Positions 44,150 to 52,684 of a stretch of 56,324 bases of DNA are shown piece by piece (positions within the stretch are counted from its first letter, which is position 1; each line of letters opens with the position of its first letter). Where the stretch lies: NCBI GenBank assembly GCA_964448285.1, contig CAYUWG010000019.1, positions 1 to 56,324 of the forward strand. Direction: 5' to 3'. The notes beneath the pieces are model-generated. The model saw only the letters and a program-made list of their open reading frames with translations, was not told the origin of the DNA and searched no databases. Both the position numbers and the translations under genes were made by a program. The DNA comes from CAYUWG01 sp964448285 (GTDB lineage Bacteria > Bacteroidota > Ignavibacteria > SZUA-365).

Positions 44150-44460
44150 CAGAGCATTTCCTCTTCTATCGGTTCGGAAAAACCCAAGCGCTCGATGAGT
44201 TGGTTCAACTTCGCCACTGAGGCTTTCGCCGTATCGGCAATGACGAGGACCTTCTTCGTATCGAGGTCCGCCCTCACGGAATCGACGCCGGCGAGTTTCT
44301 TGAACGTCGTTTCCAACGTTTCTACACAGCCATTGCAGTGCATACCCGGAGCGGAGAGATTTACCGTGACAAGCTTCATGTCATCCGATTGTCGCCCGCA
44401 GGAAACGACGACGACACCGATGAGAAAAGCAGTCATGCAAAGTTGAATGAAACGCTTCAT
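44149..44460 (-). CDS. Heavy-metal-associated (HMA) domain lipoprotein
   Basis: A 103-residue protein. The signal ends in VVVSC21, giving a lipoprotein. One ferredoxin-like HMA domain follows with the metal motif G-M40-H-C42-N-G-C45. HMA domains carry Cu(I) or Hg(II) or Zn(II). As a lipoprotein it would hand over metal in the periplasm. ATG 44460 overlaps the DUF192 stop (ATGA) and the gene couples on into the redoxin. Confidence 0.9.
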   Translation of the reverse strand: MKRFIQLCMTAFLIGVVVVSCGRQSDDMKLVTVNLSAPGMHCNGCVETLETTFKKLAGVDSVRADLDTKKVLVIADTAKASVAKLNQLIERLGFSEPIEEEML

Positions 44461-44993
44461 TTGAGAAGCCACGAGATCACATCTCCTTCCTGAATACCGT
44501 TCCGCTTACAGTATCCTGCATTGACTTCGACGACAAACTGCGCTGGGAATTCTGACACGAGCGACGTTTCGGAGTAGGGAACTGCATAATGATGGATTTT
44601 CACGATCCGCCGGTCTGTTCCGACGAAGATGATGTCGAGGGGAATCGCTGTATTCACCATCCAGAAACTCCGCACTTCTTCCGAATCGAAGATGAACAGC
44701 ATCCCTTCGTGCTGCTGAAGTTTCGTTCTGCCCATCATGCCGCGGGTTCGCTCTTCATCCGTATCGACAATTTCAACAGAAATGCTTGACACCGCCTCTC
44801 CGTCGGCTTTCTGAAATGAAAGCAGCGCATCGTCATAAGCAAATTCCGGCGGAGCGTTCACCGGACTTTTTTCCAAGGGCGTTGGGGAAGGTACCATAGT
44901 GATAATCGCGTAAATCCCCGTGCAAACGAGAAGAATCGTTCCTGCGATGATGATCAAGGGTGCATTCTTCCGTCTCGTCGGGCTTTTTTTCAT
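44457..44993 (-). CDS. DUF192 membrane-anchored protein
   Basis: A 178-residue protein: a basic start, one membrane helix (about 11-32), a linker, then a DUF192 domain. The domain has VEIVDTDEERTRGMMGRTKL, GMLFIFDSEEVRSFWMVNTAIPLDIIFVG and a terminal NGIQEGDVISWLL. The function of DUF192 is not settled; it is usually exported. Starts at 45002 and 45053 are also possible; 44993 has GGATAGG just before it. It is the first gene of a coupled set with the HMA lipoprotein and redoxin. Confidence 0.87.
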   Translation of the reverse strand: MKKSPTRRKNAPLIIIAGTILLVCTGIYAIITMVPSPTPLEKSPVNAPPEFAYDDALLSFQKADGEAVSSISVEIVDTDEERTRGMMGRTKLQQHEGMLFIFDSEEVRSFWMVNTAIPLDIIFVGTDRRIVKIHHYAVPYSETSLVSEFPAQFVVEVNAGYCKRNGIQEGDVISWLLK

Positions 44994-45229
44994 CCTATCC
45001 ATGAAGCGAAGATAACGACTGCTTGCTTCATGGGGAAGGTGAAAAAGCGGCACGTACAGGAGAAAATCTTCGGATTCCGAATTGGGGTATTGCGATATGT
45101 CCTTTTCAGTTGTAACCTTGTCGCGGTGGATTTGTCGATTTACCGGCGTCTGATTTCTGCAGACATGACCGGATCAAAAAATGAAAGACCAATCCGCCAA
45201 AGAAACTCAAGAAAAATGCCTGCCGAATT

Positions 45230-45748
45230 ATGACAGACTCCGAACGCCGATCTTATTTCGACGAGGTGTATGCACGCTATGAGAAGCGCATCTATGCATA
45301 CTGCATCGTCATCGTCGGCGACCGGGACCGCGCCAATGACGTTTTTCAGGAAGTGTTCATCAAAGTCTATAAGGCGCTCCATACAATCAAGGACAAAGAG
45401 AAAATCGTGAATTGGATCTTTCGAATTGCAAGGAATGAGTGTTTGAATATGGTCAAGACGGTACAGCGAAGTGCGAAGCGGCATGTGGACCTGGATGATC
45501 CGCTGTATTTGAACGTCGGTACGGAAGGCTCATTGTACAGCGACGAGATCGATCACCTGTTCGCGTGCATCAATCTGTTGAATCCGGATTACCGGGAGGT
45601 TCTGGTTCTGGCTGAGTTCGAAGGAATGACGATGAAGGAAATCAGCGAATTGACCGGACTGACCATGTCGAACGTGAAAGTTCGGATTCACCGCGCCAAA
45701 AGAAAATTACATACATTACTCCAACCGATATTGAACGACTATGAATGA
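45230..45748 (+). CDS. ECF sigma factor
   Basis: A 172-residue sigma factor. Region 2 is at about 8-75 (YEKRIYAYCIVIVGDRDRANDVFQEVFIKVYKAL and IVNWIFRIARNECLNMVK). Region 4 is at about 117-168 (GMTMKEISELTGLTMSNVKVRIHRAKRKLHTLL). It is the first gene of a plus-strand operon and overlaps the putative anti-sigma gene by 8 bp. The 236 bp back to the DUF192 gene should hold divergent promoters. Confidence 0.94.
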   Translation: MTDSERRSYFDEVYARYEKRIYAYCIVIVGDRDRANDVFQEVFIKVYKALHTIKDKEKIVNWIFRIARNECLNMVKTVQRSAKRHVDLDDPLYLNVGTEGSLYSDEIDHLFACINLLNPDYREVLVLAEFEGMTMKEISELTGLTMSNVKVRIHRAKRKLHTLLQPILNDYE

Positions 45749-46490
45749 CAGAATTGAGGATTTAATCGTTTCCTATCTCCACAGAGGGTGCACACCCGAT
45801 GAGGAGAAGGAGCTTTTTGACGCTTGTAAAAACCACCCGGAGGCATCGAGCCTTCTGCGGCAACACATCGTGCTTTCCCTGAAACTGCGACAACTTCGCG
45901 AAAAGAGTGAAGTCCCGCTGGAGGTCCGCAACGCCTTGATCACGCGCATCAATGAATTGCCTCCACAGCCCGAAGAAGTCCTAACACGCCATGAAGTTGC
46001 CTTAGAACGCAGAATGCGGTTCGGATGGCTTCACCTCACCGGCGCTTCGCTTGTCGGCGCTACCGCGGTCGCATTACTGTTTCTTCTCTCCAAGCCTGAA
46101 CAACGACCGATGGAACCGCTAATGACTGATCGTCCCCAAACGGATACGGTGCTGCTCTCGCGTGTCGATACTGTCATCCAGTTCCGGCCTGCAGCGGTCC
46201 CGCGAAGTAAGCAGGTTGCATCACAGAACTCTCCTGCTCCTCTCAGATCGGTGATGGATGCGGACTCGAGAGGCATCAGTCAGGTGCAGGATGGCGGTAC
46301 CAACGATACAAGCGCTAATCAGATTCCAGTACTCGAGCAAAGGGATATTCACGCTGCACCGATTCTGCTCGATAAGAAACCGCATGCCCTTGCCGACATC
46401 AAGCAGCCATCCTATTTGGAGCAGTACCAAACGATGGTCTCCACGCTGGAGAAGGTCACGATCACCATGAACGATAAGGTGCGCAACTGA
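45741..46490 (+). CDS. Probable membrane anti-sigma factor
   Basis: A 249-residue protein with a cytoplasmic N-terminal region (about 1-95) containing YLHRGCTPDEEKELFDACKNHPEA, which resembles anti-sigma N-terminal helices. One membrane helix lies at about 98-114 (LTGASLVGATAVALLFLLS). A low-complexity periplasmic part follows, ending VSTLEKVTITMNDKVRN. No HxxxCxxC zinc motif is seen. Overlap with the ECF gene and the topology support the call; the sequence alone is weak. Confidence 0.7.
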   Translation: MNDRIEDLIVSYLHRGCTPDEEKELFDACKNHPEASSLLRQHIVLSLKLRQLREKSEVPLEVRNALITRINELPPQPEEVLTRHEVALERRMRFGWLHLTGASLVGATAVALLFLLSKPEQRPMEPLMTDRPQTDTVLLSRVDTVIQFRPAAVPRSKQVASQNSPAPLRSVMDADSRGISQVQDGGTNDTSANQIPVLEQRDIHAAPILLDKKPHALADIKQPSYLEQYQTMVSTLEKVTITMNDKVRN

Positions 46491-46492
46491 TC

Positions 46493-47959
46493 ATGGTGCA
46501 TAACCGGTACCGGGAAATACTCTTCGTGACGGGGGTATTCTTTGTACTCCCACTATGGGTCGGGCTTCCTCAATCCATTACCCAGTATGATATTCACGCA
46601 CAAAACGATCTCTTCTCACGAGAAGTACAGAGAACGATCACTGCGGGCGCATCGCTGGAATCTCTTCCGATCCTCGATTGCAGTGTCGAGTACATTCGAC
46701 GGCTTGAAGGAAAAGAGATCGTCTATCGGCGTGGGCCGATTTCAATGGAACAGTTGGGAATGAAGGGTACACCGGATCGGAGTTCCGGAGCACGGCCCGT
46801 TTCTGCGGCGGAGATTACGAACCGCTCGACGTTCGCCGGAGGATTGCTTGTCGATCTCCCGCGCGCCGGTGAATCCTCGGATTTCATTCCCCCTTCCGAT
46901 AAGCGTTACCGGTATATGATCCGAGCCGCGGTAATTCCGACCTCACTCGAGGGAAAGAAACTCACCGCTCGCATCGTGATAGAGCGCGCCTCCGTCATCG
47001 AGTATGAACGCATGATCGATGTTCTTCAGAGCGAAGTCTTCGCCCGTGAAATCACGTTGATCGGCAATGAGCCGCTCTATTTCAAACTCCCCGCGTGGGA
47101 GGGAACTCATTCGAGTACGGTCGTTCCTACTTCGCTGGAAGAGGCACTGTTGATCACACTCGAATCTCCGCGAACGTTCAGTTTTGCGCGAAATGTCCCG
47201 GAACCCTTTTCCACGACGACGCAGCTTTACTACGCCGTGCCCGATCGCAGCACCATTCGCCTTACCATTCTCGTGAATGAAACGGAACACGTCTTAGACG
47301 AAGGCGAACGTGATGCAGGTATTTACGCGGTCACGTGGGATGCTGCGCTTTTGCGCGACGGGCCTTTCCTGGCAACGCTCCATGCAACCGATGGTCGCGG
47401 GAAAGGCCTCTATACCGGTGACTTAGAATTGACGAAAGACCGCAACGCGAGAGCCTTCGAGCCATCGCGGCGAACAACGACACGTTTTCTCACGGAACGA
47501 TATCTCATCACGACGGAAAGCGGTTTCGCGGTGCAATTCCCGAAAGACGTCAAACGCCCTTTGCGACACATGTTTACACACGTCGCGGTTCGCTTAGGCT
47601 ATACCTTCTCCGAGTACATCGAAGCCGGATTCCTTGCTGGACAGGATGCATTTCATGAGGAACCTGCTGAGAACGTCGATATCGACCGCATCGCAGACTA
47701 CGGCGGTGTTGTCCCTTACACGTATGGATACATCGGCGCATACCTCCGCTGGACGGTCTCCACGACGACAGTTCGACCACTGCTCCAAACTTCGCTTGCC
47801 TTCTCCGATGCAGCGACCCTCGCCGAGATCGGCGTTGGAGCGCGTGCAACGGTCTTCTCTCATTTTGATTTCATCCTTCTCCCGCACGTAACCATGCACT
47901 TCACCGATAAGACCAGCACGAAAGTCGGTTTGAATTACTCCATCGCTGTACGCTTCTGA
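46493..47959 (+). CDS. Exported outer-membrane-like protein of unknown function
   Basis: A 488-residue protein with an N-terminal signal-like helix (LFVTGVFFVLPLWVGLPQ). A middle part at about 250-310 resembles an FlgD/Ig-like segment (YAVPDRSTIRLTILVNETEHV, GIYAVTWDA). The C-terminal 140 residues have alternating aromatic and polar residues and end in AVRF. A terminal Phe is typical of outer-membrane beta barrels. It starts 2 bp after the anti-sigma gene and ends in a TGATG overlap with the lipoprotein gene. No family recognised. Confidence 0.7.
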   Translation: MVHNRYREILFVTGVFFVLPLWVGLPQSITQYDIHAQNDLFSREVQRTITAGASLESLPILDCSVEYIRRLEGKEIVYRRGPISMEQLGMKGTPDRSSGARPVSAAEITNRSTFAGGLLVDLPRAGESSDFIPPSDKRYRYMIRAAVIPTSLEGKKLTARIVIERASVIEYERMIDVLQSEVFAREITLIGNEPLYFKLPAWEGTHSSTVVPTSLEEALLITLESPRTFSFARNVPEPFSTTTQLYYAVPDRSTIRLTILVNETEHVLDEGERDAGIYAVTWDAALLRDGPFLATLHATDGRGKGLYTGDLELTKDRNARAFEPSRRTTTRFLTERYLITTESGFAVQFPKDVKRPLRHMFTHVAVRLGYTFSEYIEAGFLAGQDAFHEEPAENVDIDRIADYGGVVPYTYGYIGAYLRWTVSTTTVRPLLQTSLAFSDAATLAEIGVGARATVFSHFDFILLPHVTMHFTDKTSTKVGLNYSIAVRF

Positions 47960-48630
47960 TGATACGAAGACGAGTATATCTCCGTGCACTCGTGATGATT
48001 GGTAGCCTCATACTTTTCTCGCAGTGTGACTTTCCTCCCGACCCTCCATTGAAAACCGATCAACCGACAACTCCTCCCGTCGTGGTTCCGATTGACTCCG
48101 CCAGATGGCTTCTCCCATTGAAAGCGGGAAATACGTGGAGCTACATCGTCACGTACGATGTCGGACAGGTTGTTCCGTTGACCACGGCGACATGCGCGCA
48201 GCTCATGTTTCAGGGCGAGGTCTGGTACGAACTGCGGTATTCGTACTACAAAGGATCACCGGCGGAAACCGTTTACGGTTTTCCACCGCTTCTCCAACAG
48301 ACTTCGCAAGGCCTGTACTTCTACGATCGCGGCGTTGTACAGGACACTGTTTTACTTTCTCGATCTCCAAAACTCCGATTCGTTCTTCCCTACCCAGCAC
48401 AGGTTGGATCGCTCACAAGAGACCCAAGAGCTGACTGCTCCGTGCTGGTGGTCGCGAAGGACACTACCGTCAAGGTCATCAACACATCACAGGCATTCCG
48501 ATGCTATCGTTATGATGTGATACAGAGCAATGAGGTCCGCTACACGATCCTCGCGGTTCCCGGCAGTGCACTCCTGAAGATCACCCAGGACAAATTCAAC
48601 TACCACACTGTCTCCTGGCGTGTGGACTGA
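47959..48630 (+). CDS. Lipoprotein of unknown function
   Basis: A 223-residue protein whose signal peptide ends in LILFSQC (C24), followed by a proline-rich linker (DFPPDPPLKTDQPTTPP). The rest is a globular, beta-rich domain with no recognised family. The start overlaps the preceding gene by one base (TGATG), so the two are probably made together and may interact at the envelope. Confidence 0.75.
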   Translation: MIRRRVYLRALVMIGSLILFSQCDFPPDPPLKTDQPTTPPVVVPIDSARWLLPLKAGNTWSYIVTYDVGQVVPLTTATCAQLMFQGEVWYELRYSYYKGSPAETVYGFPPLLQQTSQGLYFYDRGVVQDTVLLSRSPKLRFVLPYPAQVGSLTRDPRADCSVLVVAKDTTVKVINTSQAFRCYRYDVIQSNEVRYTILAVPGSALLKITQDKFNYHTVSWRVD

Positions 48631-48672
48631 ACTTCCTTTCGTTAAGCGCATTTCCTGATATTGGGGGTGATG

Positions 48673-49791
48673 ATGAATCATCCCCTTTCTCTTGCTATGA
48701 TGTGTACTACGCGTTCCTGGGGCGGACTCGAGATGAACACGCTCCGTATGGCGACGTGGTTGAAAGAGCGCGGCAATCGTGTTTTCATCATCGCATCCCG
48801 TGATTCTATGCTCGCGCAGAAGGCGCAATCCGCCGGGCTTGAAACCTTCACGCTTCGAAATCCCATGCGGTACGGTGACCTCATTCACGCATTGCAGACT
48901 GCCCGGGCACTACGCTCTCACTCGATACCGATTCTCATGACGCACACGACGAAGGACATCAACCTTGCCGTGCTCACGGCGATAGTATTCCACAAAAGGA
49001 TTCGACTCTGGCATTACCAGCACATGCAATTACTCGATCGCAAGCGCGATGCGTTCCATCGATGGCAGCACGAAAAGTATCACGGTTGGATTGTTCCGCT
49101 TCCTTCAATGGCAAAGCAATTCGAGCACCTGACGTGCATCCACAAGAACCGAATTCATATCGTGCCGCTTGGAATCGATTTCACCCCCTTTGAACGACCG
49201 CTCCCGAAAACGGAGGCACGCAAACTCCTGAATCTCCCACCCGACGCATTCATCGCAGGGGTTGTTGGAAGGCTCGACCCGGGGAAGGGGCAGGAGTTCC
49301 TCGTGCAAGCGCTGGCGCGCATTCCAAAAGAGATGAACGTTCATGCCCTGATCGCCGGCGACGAGACCCTGCACGAACGAAGCAGCTATCGTGCTCATCT
49401 TCAGCGTACCGTTTCAAAGCTGGATTTGGAAGGTCGTGTTCACTTCCTCAGCCATCGGGAGGATATCGTTCCGGTATATCGATCGATGGACGTGTTTGCG
49501 CTTACTTCGCTTTCGGAAAGCTATGGGATGGTGACGATCGAAGCGATGGCAGCGGGCTTACCGATCATTGCGACTGACACGGCGGGAACGCCCGAGATCA
49601 TCGACAATGGTCGAACGGGGATTCTCATTCCTTCGAAAGATCCGGACGCGCTCGCGTCGGCACTCGTTGAGCTTATCCATGACAGGGAGTGCATGTCCCG
49701 CTATGCCGAGGCAGCGGAGAAGGATGCGCGTCATCGCTTTTCGCACGCGGCTCAGTGCGAATCACTCGAACGATTGCTTCATTCATCATAA
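48673..49791 (+). CDS. Glycosyltransferase family 4
   Basis: A 372-residue GT-B glycosyltransferase. The N-terminal half starts LAMMCTTRSWGGLEMNTLRMA. The donor-binding half contains GVVGRLDPGKGQEFLVQAL and the E-x7-E-type motif S-E-S-Y-G-M-V-T-I-E-A-M-A-A-G. It uses an activated sugar to extend a cell-surface glycan. The start at 48673 has GGGGGTG upstream; an adjacent ATG at 48670 is the alternative. It follows the lipoprotein gene by 42 bp. Confidence 0.92.
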   Translation: MNHPLSLAMMCTTRSWGGLEMNTLRMATWLKERGNRVFIIASRDSMLAQKAQSAGLETFTLRNPMRYGDLIHALQTARALRSHSIPILMTHTTKDINLAVLTAIVFHKRIRLWHYQHMQLLDRKRDAFHRWQHEKYHGWIVPLPSMAKQFEHLTCIHKNRIHIVPLGIDFTPFERPLPKTEARKLLNLPPDAFIAGVVGRLDPGKGQEFLVQALARIPKEMNVHALIAGDETLHERSSYRAHLQRTVSKLDLEGRVHFLSHREDIVPVYRSMDVFALTSLSESYGMVTIEAMAAGLPIIATDTAGTPEIIDNGRTGILIPSKDPDALASALVELIHDRECMSRYAEAAEKDARHRFSHAAQCESLERLLHSS

Positions 49792-49823
49792 CCGATTCAA
49801 CTTTTTACGAAAGGTCAATCACA

Positions 49824-50273
49824 ATGCAAATGTCTATCACTCTTCTTGCGGCACTTCTCGTTTTCAGTTCATGCGAAGTGCGAAAAGAATCCGCTCAGCC
49901 TCCGATGGAGGAACAGGCCAAGGCGATGCAAAGCCCTCCTCCTGAGAAACGCGACGTCTCCATCCCGACAATGGTGAAGCTCGATCCGGAGATTCAGAAA
50001 TACGATGACGACGTACGATCAGCGCGAAAAAAGTACGAGGCATCACAATCGCCGGCAGCGATGAAAAAGCTCGCCGAAGTATTGATCGCATTCGGCGATT
50101 ACATGACCTACGAAAGCCCCGTCTCACCACGCCAGGGGAAATACCATCTCGCGCTCGTGCAATATTACGCCGCTCTGAAACTCGATCCTGAGAACGCGAA
50201 AGCGAAATCGGAAATCGAGCAGATTGAAAGTATCTACCGTGACATGGGACGACCCGTACCGAGTGTCGAATGA
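49824..50273 (+). CDS. TPR-like lipoprotein
   Basis: A 149-residue protein. The signal peptide ends LLVFSSC (C17). A charged linker leads to a helical region with one TPR-like repeat (KYHLALVQYYAALKLDPENAKAKSEIEQIE). No catalytic motif is seen. It is probably a periplasmic or outer-membrane scaffold. ATG 49824 is used because earlier starts run through the glycosyltransferase gene. It ends the plus-strand unit before the terminator at 50466-50491. Confidence 0.78.
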   Translation: MQMSITLLAALLVFSSCEVRKESAQPPMEEQAKAMQSPPPEKRDVSIPTMVKLDPEIQKYDDDVRSARKKYEASQSPAAMKKLAEVLIAFGDYMTYESPVSPRQGKYHLALVQYYAALKLDPENAKAKSEIEQIESIYRDMGRPVPSVE

Positions 50274-50321
50274 GAAAATAATCTTCGACACGGTGGGCGA
50301 AGTCGCTCCGTGATCGCGCGC

Positions 50322-50348
50322 CATCCTTCGACTACGCTCATGATGACA
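50322..50348. repeat. Single copy of a dispersed palindromic repeat
   Basis: CATCCTTCGACTACGCTCA followed by TGATGACA resembles the short palindromic repeat built on GTCATCCTGAGCGTAGTCGA that is scattered in many Bacteroidota-related and other genomes. The rest of 50274-50576 holds no gene. It includes a weak 7-bp inverted repeat at 50403-50432 and the terminator. Confidence 0.4.
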
Positions 50349-50465
50349 TTCGTAGGCGCGATGAGGAAATGCGTATCGAATGAGCTTGCACGGATGAACG
50401 AGCGTTCAATGATGCTCATCGCGATTTGAACGATGAAAAGTATCTGACCTCTTCACCATAAAAGA

Positions 50466-50491
50466 AAAGAGCGCCACTTGACGCTCTTTTT
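50466..50491. terminator. Probable bidirectional terminator
   Basis: AAAGAGCG pairs with CGCTCTTT, with a loop of eight bases. A-rich and T-rich flanks on either side let it work on both strands. It sits between convergent units: the TPR lipoprotein (plus) and the glycosyltransferase (minus). Confidence 0.8.
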
Positions 50492-50576
50492 CTTCGATGC
50501 AGTCTGAGGATTCAGTTCATGACAATCATTTTTCTTGTCCACTTCCTCCGTTGTCTATAACGTCTTGCGAGCTTCC

Positions 50577-51647
50577 TTACAACCGCAGGTCTTCTCTCAT
50601 GCACGCTTCATACACATCGACCGTCCGCTCGATCATCTGCTCGAAGGCGAATGTCTCTCGCACTCGCTGTGATGCGCGCGCCCTTCGCTGCGCATCGTCC
50701 TTGGACGCAAAGCATTCTTCCAAGCGCGAGGAAAGCTCAACGGCATCTCCCGCTTTGAAGAACTGAACGATGCCCGTTCCGCCGTCGATCTCACGAAACG
50801 GCGGCAGGTCGCTTGCGATCACTCTGCATCCCGCCTGCAAACCTTCGAGCACGACGTATCCGAATCCCTCCGCCTGCAGCGACGGGACGACGAGCGCGAC
50901 AGCCCGCCCGAAATACGGTTGCAGCGATTCCCGAAATCCTTCGAATGCGACTCGGCCGTTCAGCATCATCGCTCCTGCGAGCGACTCGCACTCAGCGCGG
51001 GCAGGACCGTCGCCGACAATCACCGCCTTGCAATCGAGTCCCTTCCCGTCGAGTATCTTTATCGCATCGAGAAACACGCGAGCGCCTTTCTGGGCAAACA
51101 ATCGACCGACGAAGAGAAACGCATCGCGCTCCTCCGAACGGTGTTCCGTCGAACCTGCCGGTTCACGCACTCCGTGAACGATGACGTGAGAATGAAATCG
51201 CTCGGGCTTCGCTATCGTCCCGACGAATTCATCGCGAAGCCATTGCGTTGGAAAGATGTTGTGAAGCGGATACCAGGGAAGCGATTTGAGATTGTTCGAA
51301 TGGTAGTGTGCCGTGTAAACCCTCCGTGCCGGGCTCCCTTTCGATGCATAAAACCCGAGCGGAAGAACGTAGCGATTATGCATATGCACGACTTCGATTC
51401 TCTCCGACGCAATCATCTCGTTGAGCGAACGAATCGCGTGAACGAATCCAAGCGGCGATTTACGACGGCCGTTTTCGCGATAGAGCGGCAAACGGATCGT
51501 TCGGATTCCCTCCACGGAAAACTCGTCGAGGCTCCACGCGGCGATTGTCACCGAATGCCCGACCTCGGAAAGACCCGATGCGAGGTCGCGAAGATGCCGC
51601 CGAGTTCCTCCCGGTTCCCATCGGTTGTTCAAAAGGAGGATGCGCAT
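50577..51647 (-). CDS. Glycosyltransferase family 4
   Basis: A 356-residue GT-B enzyme. The N terminus is MRILLLNNRWEPGGTRRHLRDLASGL. The donor half carries FVGRLFAQKGARVFLDAI and the motif VPSLQAEGFGYVVLEGLQAG, with two glutamates for sugar-nucleotide binding. It transfers a sugar to a surface glycan or lipid. It is unrelated by position to the family-4 enzyme at 48673 but similar in layout. It is the last gene of a minus-strand run, 62 bp after the phosphatase gene. Confidence 0.92.
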   Translation of the reverse strand: MRILLLNNRWEPGGTRRHLRDLASGLSEVGHSVTIAAWSLDEFSVEGIRTIRLPLYRENGRRKSPLGFVHAIRSLNEMIASERIEVVHMHNRYVLPLGFYASKGSPARRVYTAHYHSNNLKSLPWYPLHNIFPTQWLRDEFVGTIAKPERFHSHVIVHGVREPAGSTEHRSEERDAFLFVGRLFAQKGARVFLDAIKILDGKGLDCKAVIVGDGPARAECESLAGAMMLNGRVAFEGFRESLQPYFGRAVALVVPSLQAEGFGYVVLEGLQAGCRVIASDLPPFREIDGGTGIVQFFKAGDAVELSSRLEECFASKDDAQRRARASQRVRETFAFEQMIERTVDVYEACMREDLRL

Positions 51648-51709
51648 CGGTTTCTCGCTCCGACTTTCGCGTGATATGACCGCCCGTTATGAGGCAAGGT
51701 CACACCGCT

Positions 51710-52669
51710 TCATCGTTCGATCTCGTAAGCGAAGATCACGTTACCGTTTCCATCGATGCACTGCATCAAAACGTTCGCGTCGTTCACCTGGAACCACACG
51801 AAGCCGAGATTCGTCGCGGCGAAGATCGTGTTCTTGTCGTAACGCACCGAGTAGGAACTTGCGCCGCCGCCGGACACGACGTAATGCACTCCGTTCACCG
51901 GTTGGAGCAGTTGCAGGTTGTGGTCGTGACCCGCGAAATAGACGTCAACGCCGTACTTCTCGAAAAGCGGTTTCACGTTGTTCATGAGCGTGAGCGAGTT
52001 GCCATAGGCTCCGTTCGAGTACATCGGATGATGGCCGAGAACGACCGTCCACTCATCGCGCGAAGCACTGAGAACCGAATCGAGCCAACGCATCTGTCGC
52101 TCCCTCCCGCTGCTGATCGTGTGCATTTCCTGTGTATCGAGTCCGATCACGAGAAGCGTTCCGTCCTTCGAAGGCAGAGAAAAGGTCCGTGCCCAATAGC
52201 GGTCGGGCATCGTCCACCGCGTGATCGAACCGTCCCTGAGTTTTCTCCCCGTGTAAGAAACCTGTGCATCGATATTTCCGCGATAGTCGTGGTTGCCGAG
52301 AGTCGCATAGAAGGGGATGCTCAACTCTTTCGATGGATACATGTTCTCGAATTTCGATTCCCACTGCGTGTCATCGACGCCGGTGACGCCGTTTGTGTAA
52401 AAGTTATCTCCGGTCGTGAATACGCCATCCGCACCGTCCACTTTCATTTTTGCGATCATCGCTTGTGCGACCTTTCGCTGGCCTTTCCCGCCTGCACCCC
52501 AATCGCCGAGCACGAAAAACGATAGCGCGTTGCGCAACCGCTTCTCTGCATCGAAGTGCGGAACCGGCTGTGGGTTTTCGACTTTCGCATGTTGCGCAAA
52601 CGTTCCTGACGTGAATAGGAAAAAGGAGAAGAGTAAAACGGCGTGTGAGCGATACGAGTGTGATTTCAT
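51710..52669 (-). CDS. Secreted purple-acid-phosphatase-like metallophosphoesterase
   Basis: A 319-residue calcineurin-fold enzyme with a signal peptide (VLLFSFFLFTSGTFAQ). Metal motifs run in order: VLGDWGAGG, TTGDNFYTNG, TLGNHDYRG, VLGHHPMYSNG and FAGHDHNLQL. This layout is that of tartrate-resistant acid phosphatases (small purple acid phosphatases). It probably releases phosphate from esters outside the cell. It lies 15 bp downstream of purK, but a functional link is doubtful. Confidence 0.92.
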   Translation of the reverse strand: MKSHSYRSHAVLLFSFFLFTSGTFAQHAKVENPQPVPHFDAEKRLRNALSFFVLGDWGAGGKGQRKVAQAMIAKMKVDGADGVFTTGDNFYTNGVTGVDDTQWESKFENMYPSKELSIPFYATLGNHDYRGNIDAQVSYTGRKLRDGSITRWTMPDRYWARTFSLPSKDGTLLVIGLDTQEMHTISSGRERQMRWLDSVLSASRDEWTVVLGHHPMYSNGAYGNSLTLMNNVKPLFEKYGVDVYFAGHDHNLQLLQPVNGVHYVVSGGGASSYSVRYDKNTIFAATNLGFVWFQVNDANVLMQCIDGNGNVIFAYEIER

Positions 52670-52684
52670 TTGACGATCCTCTGC

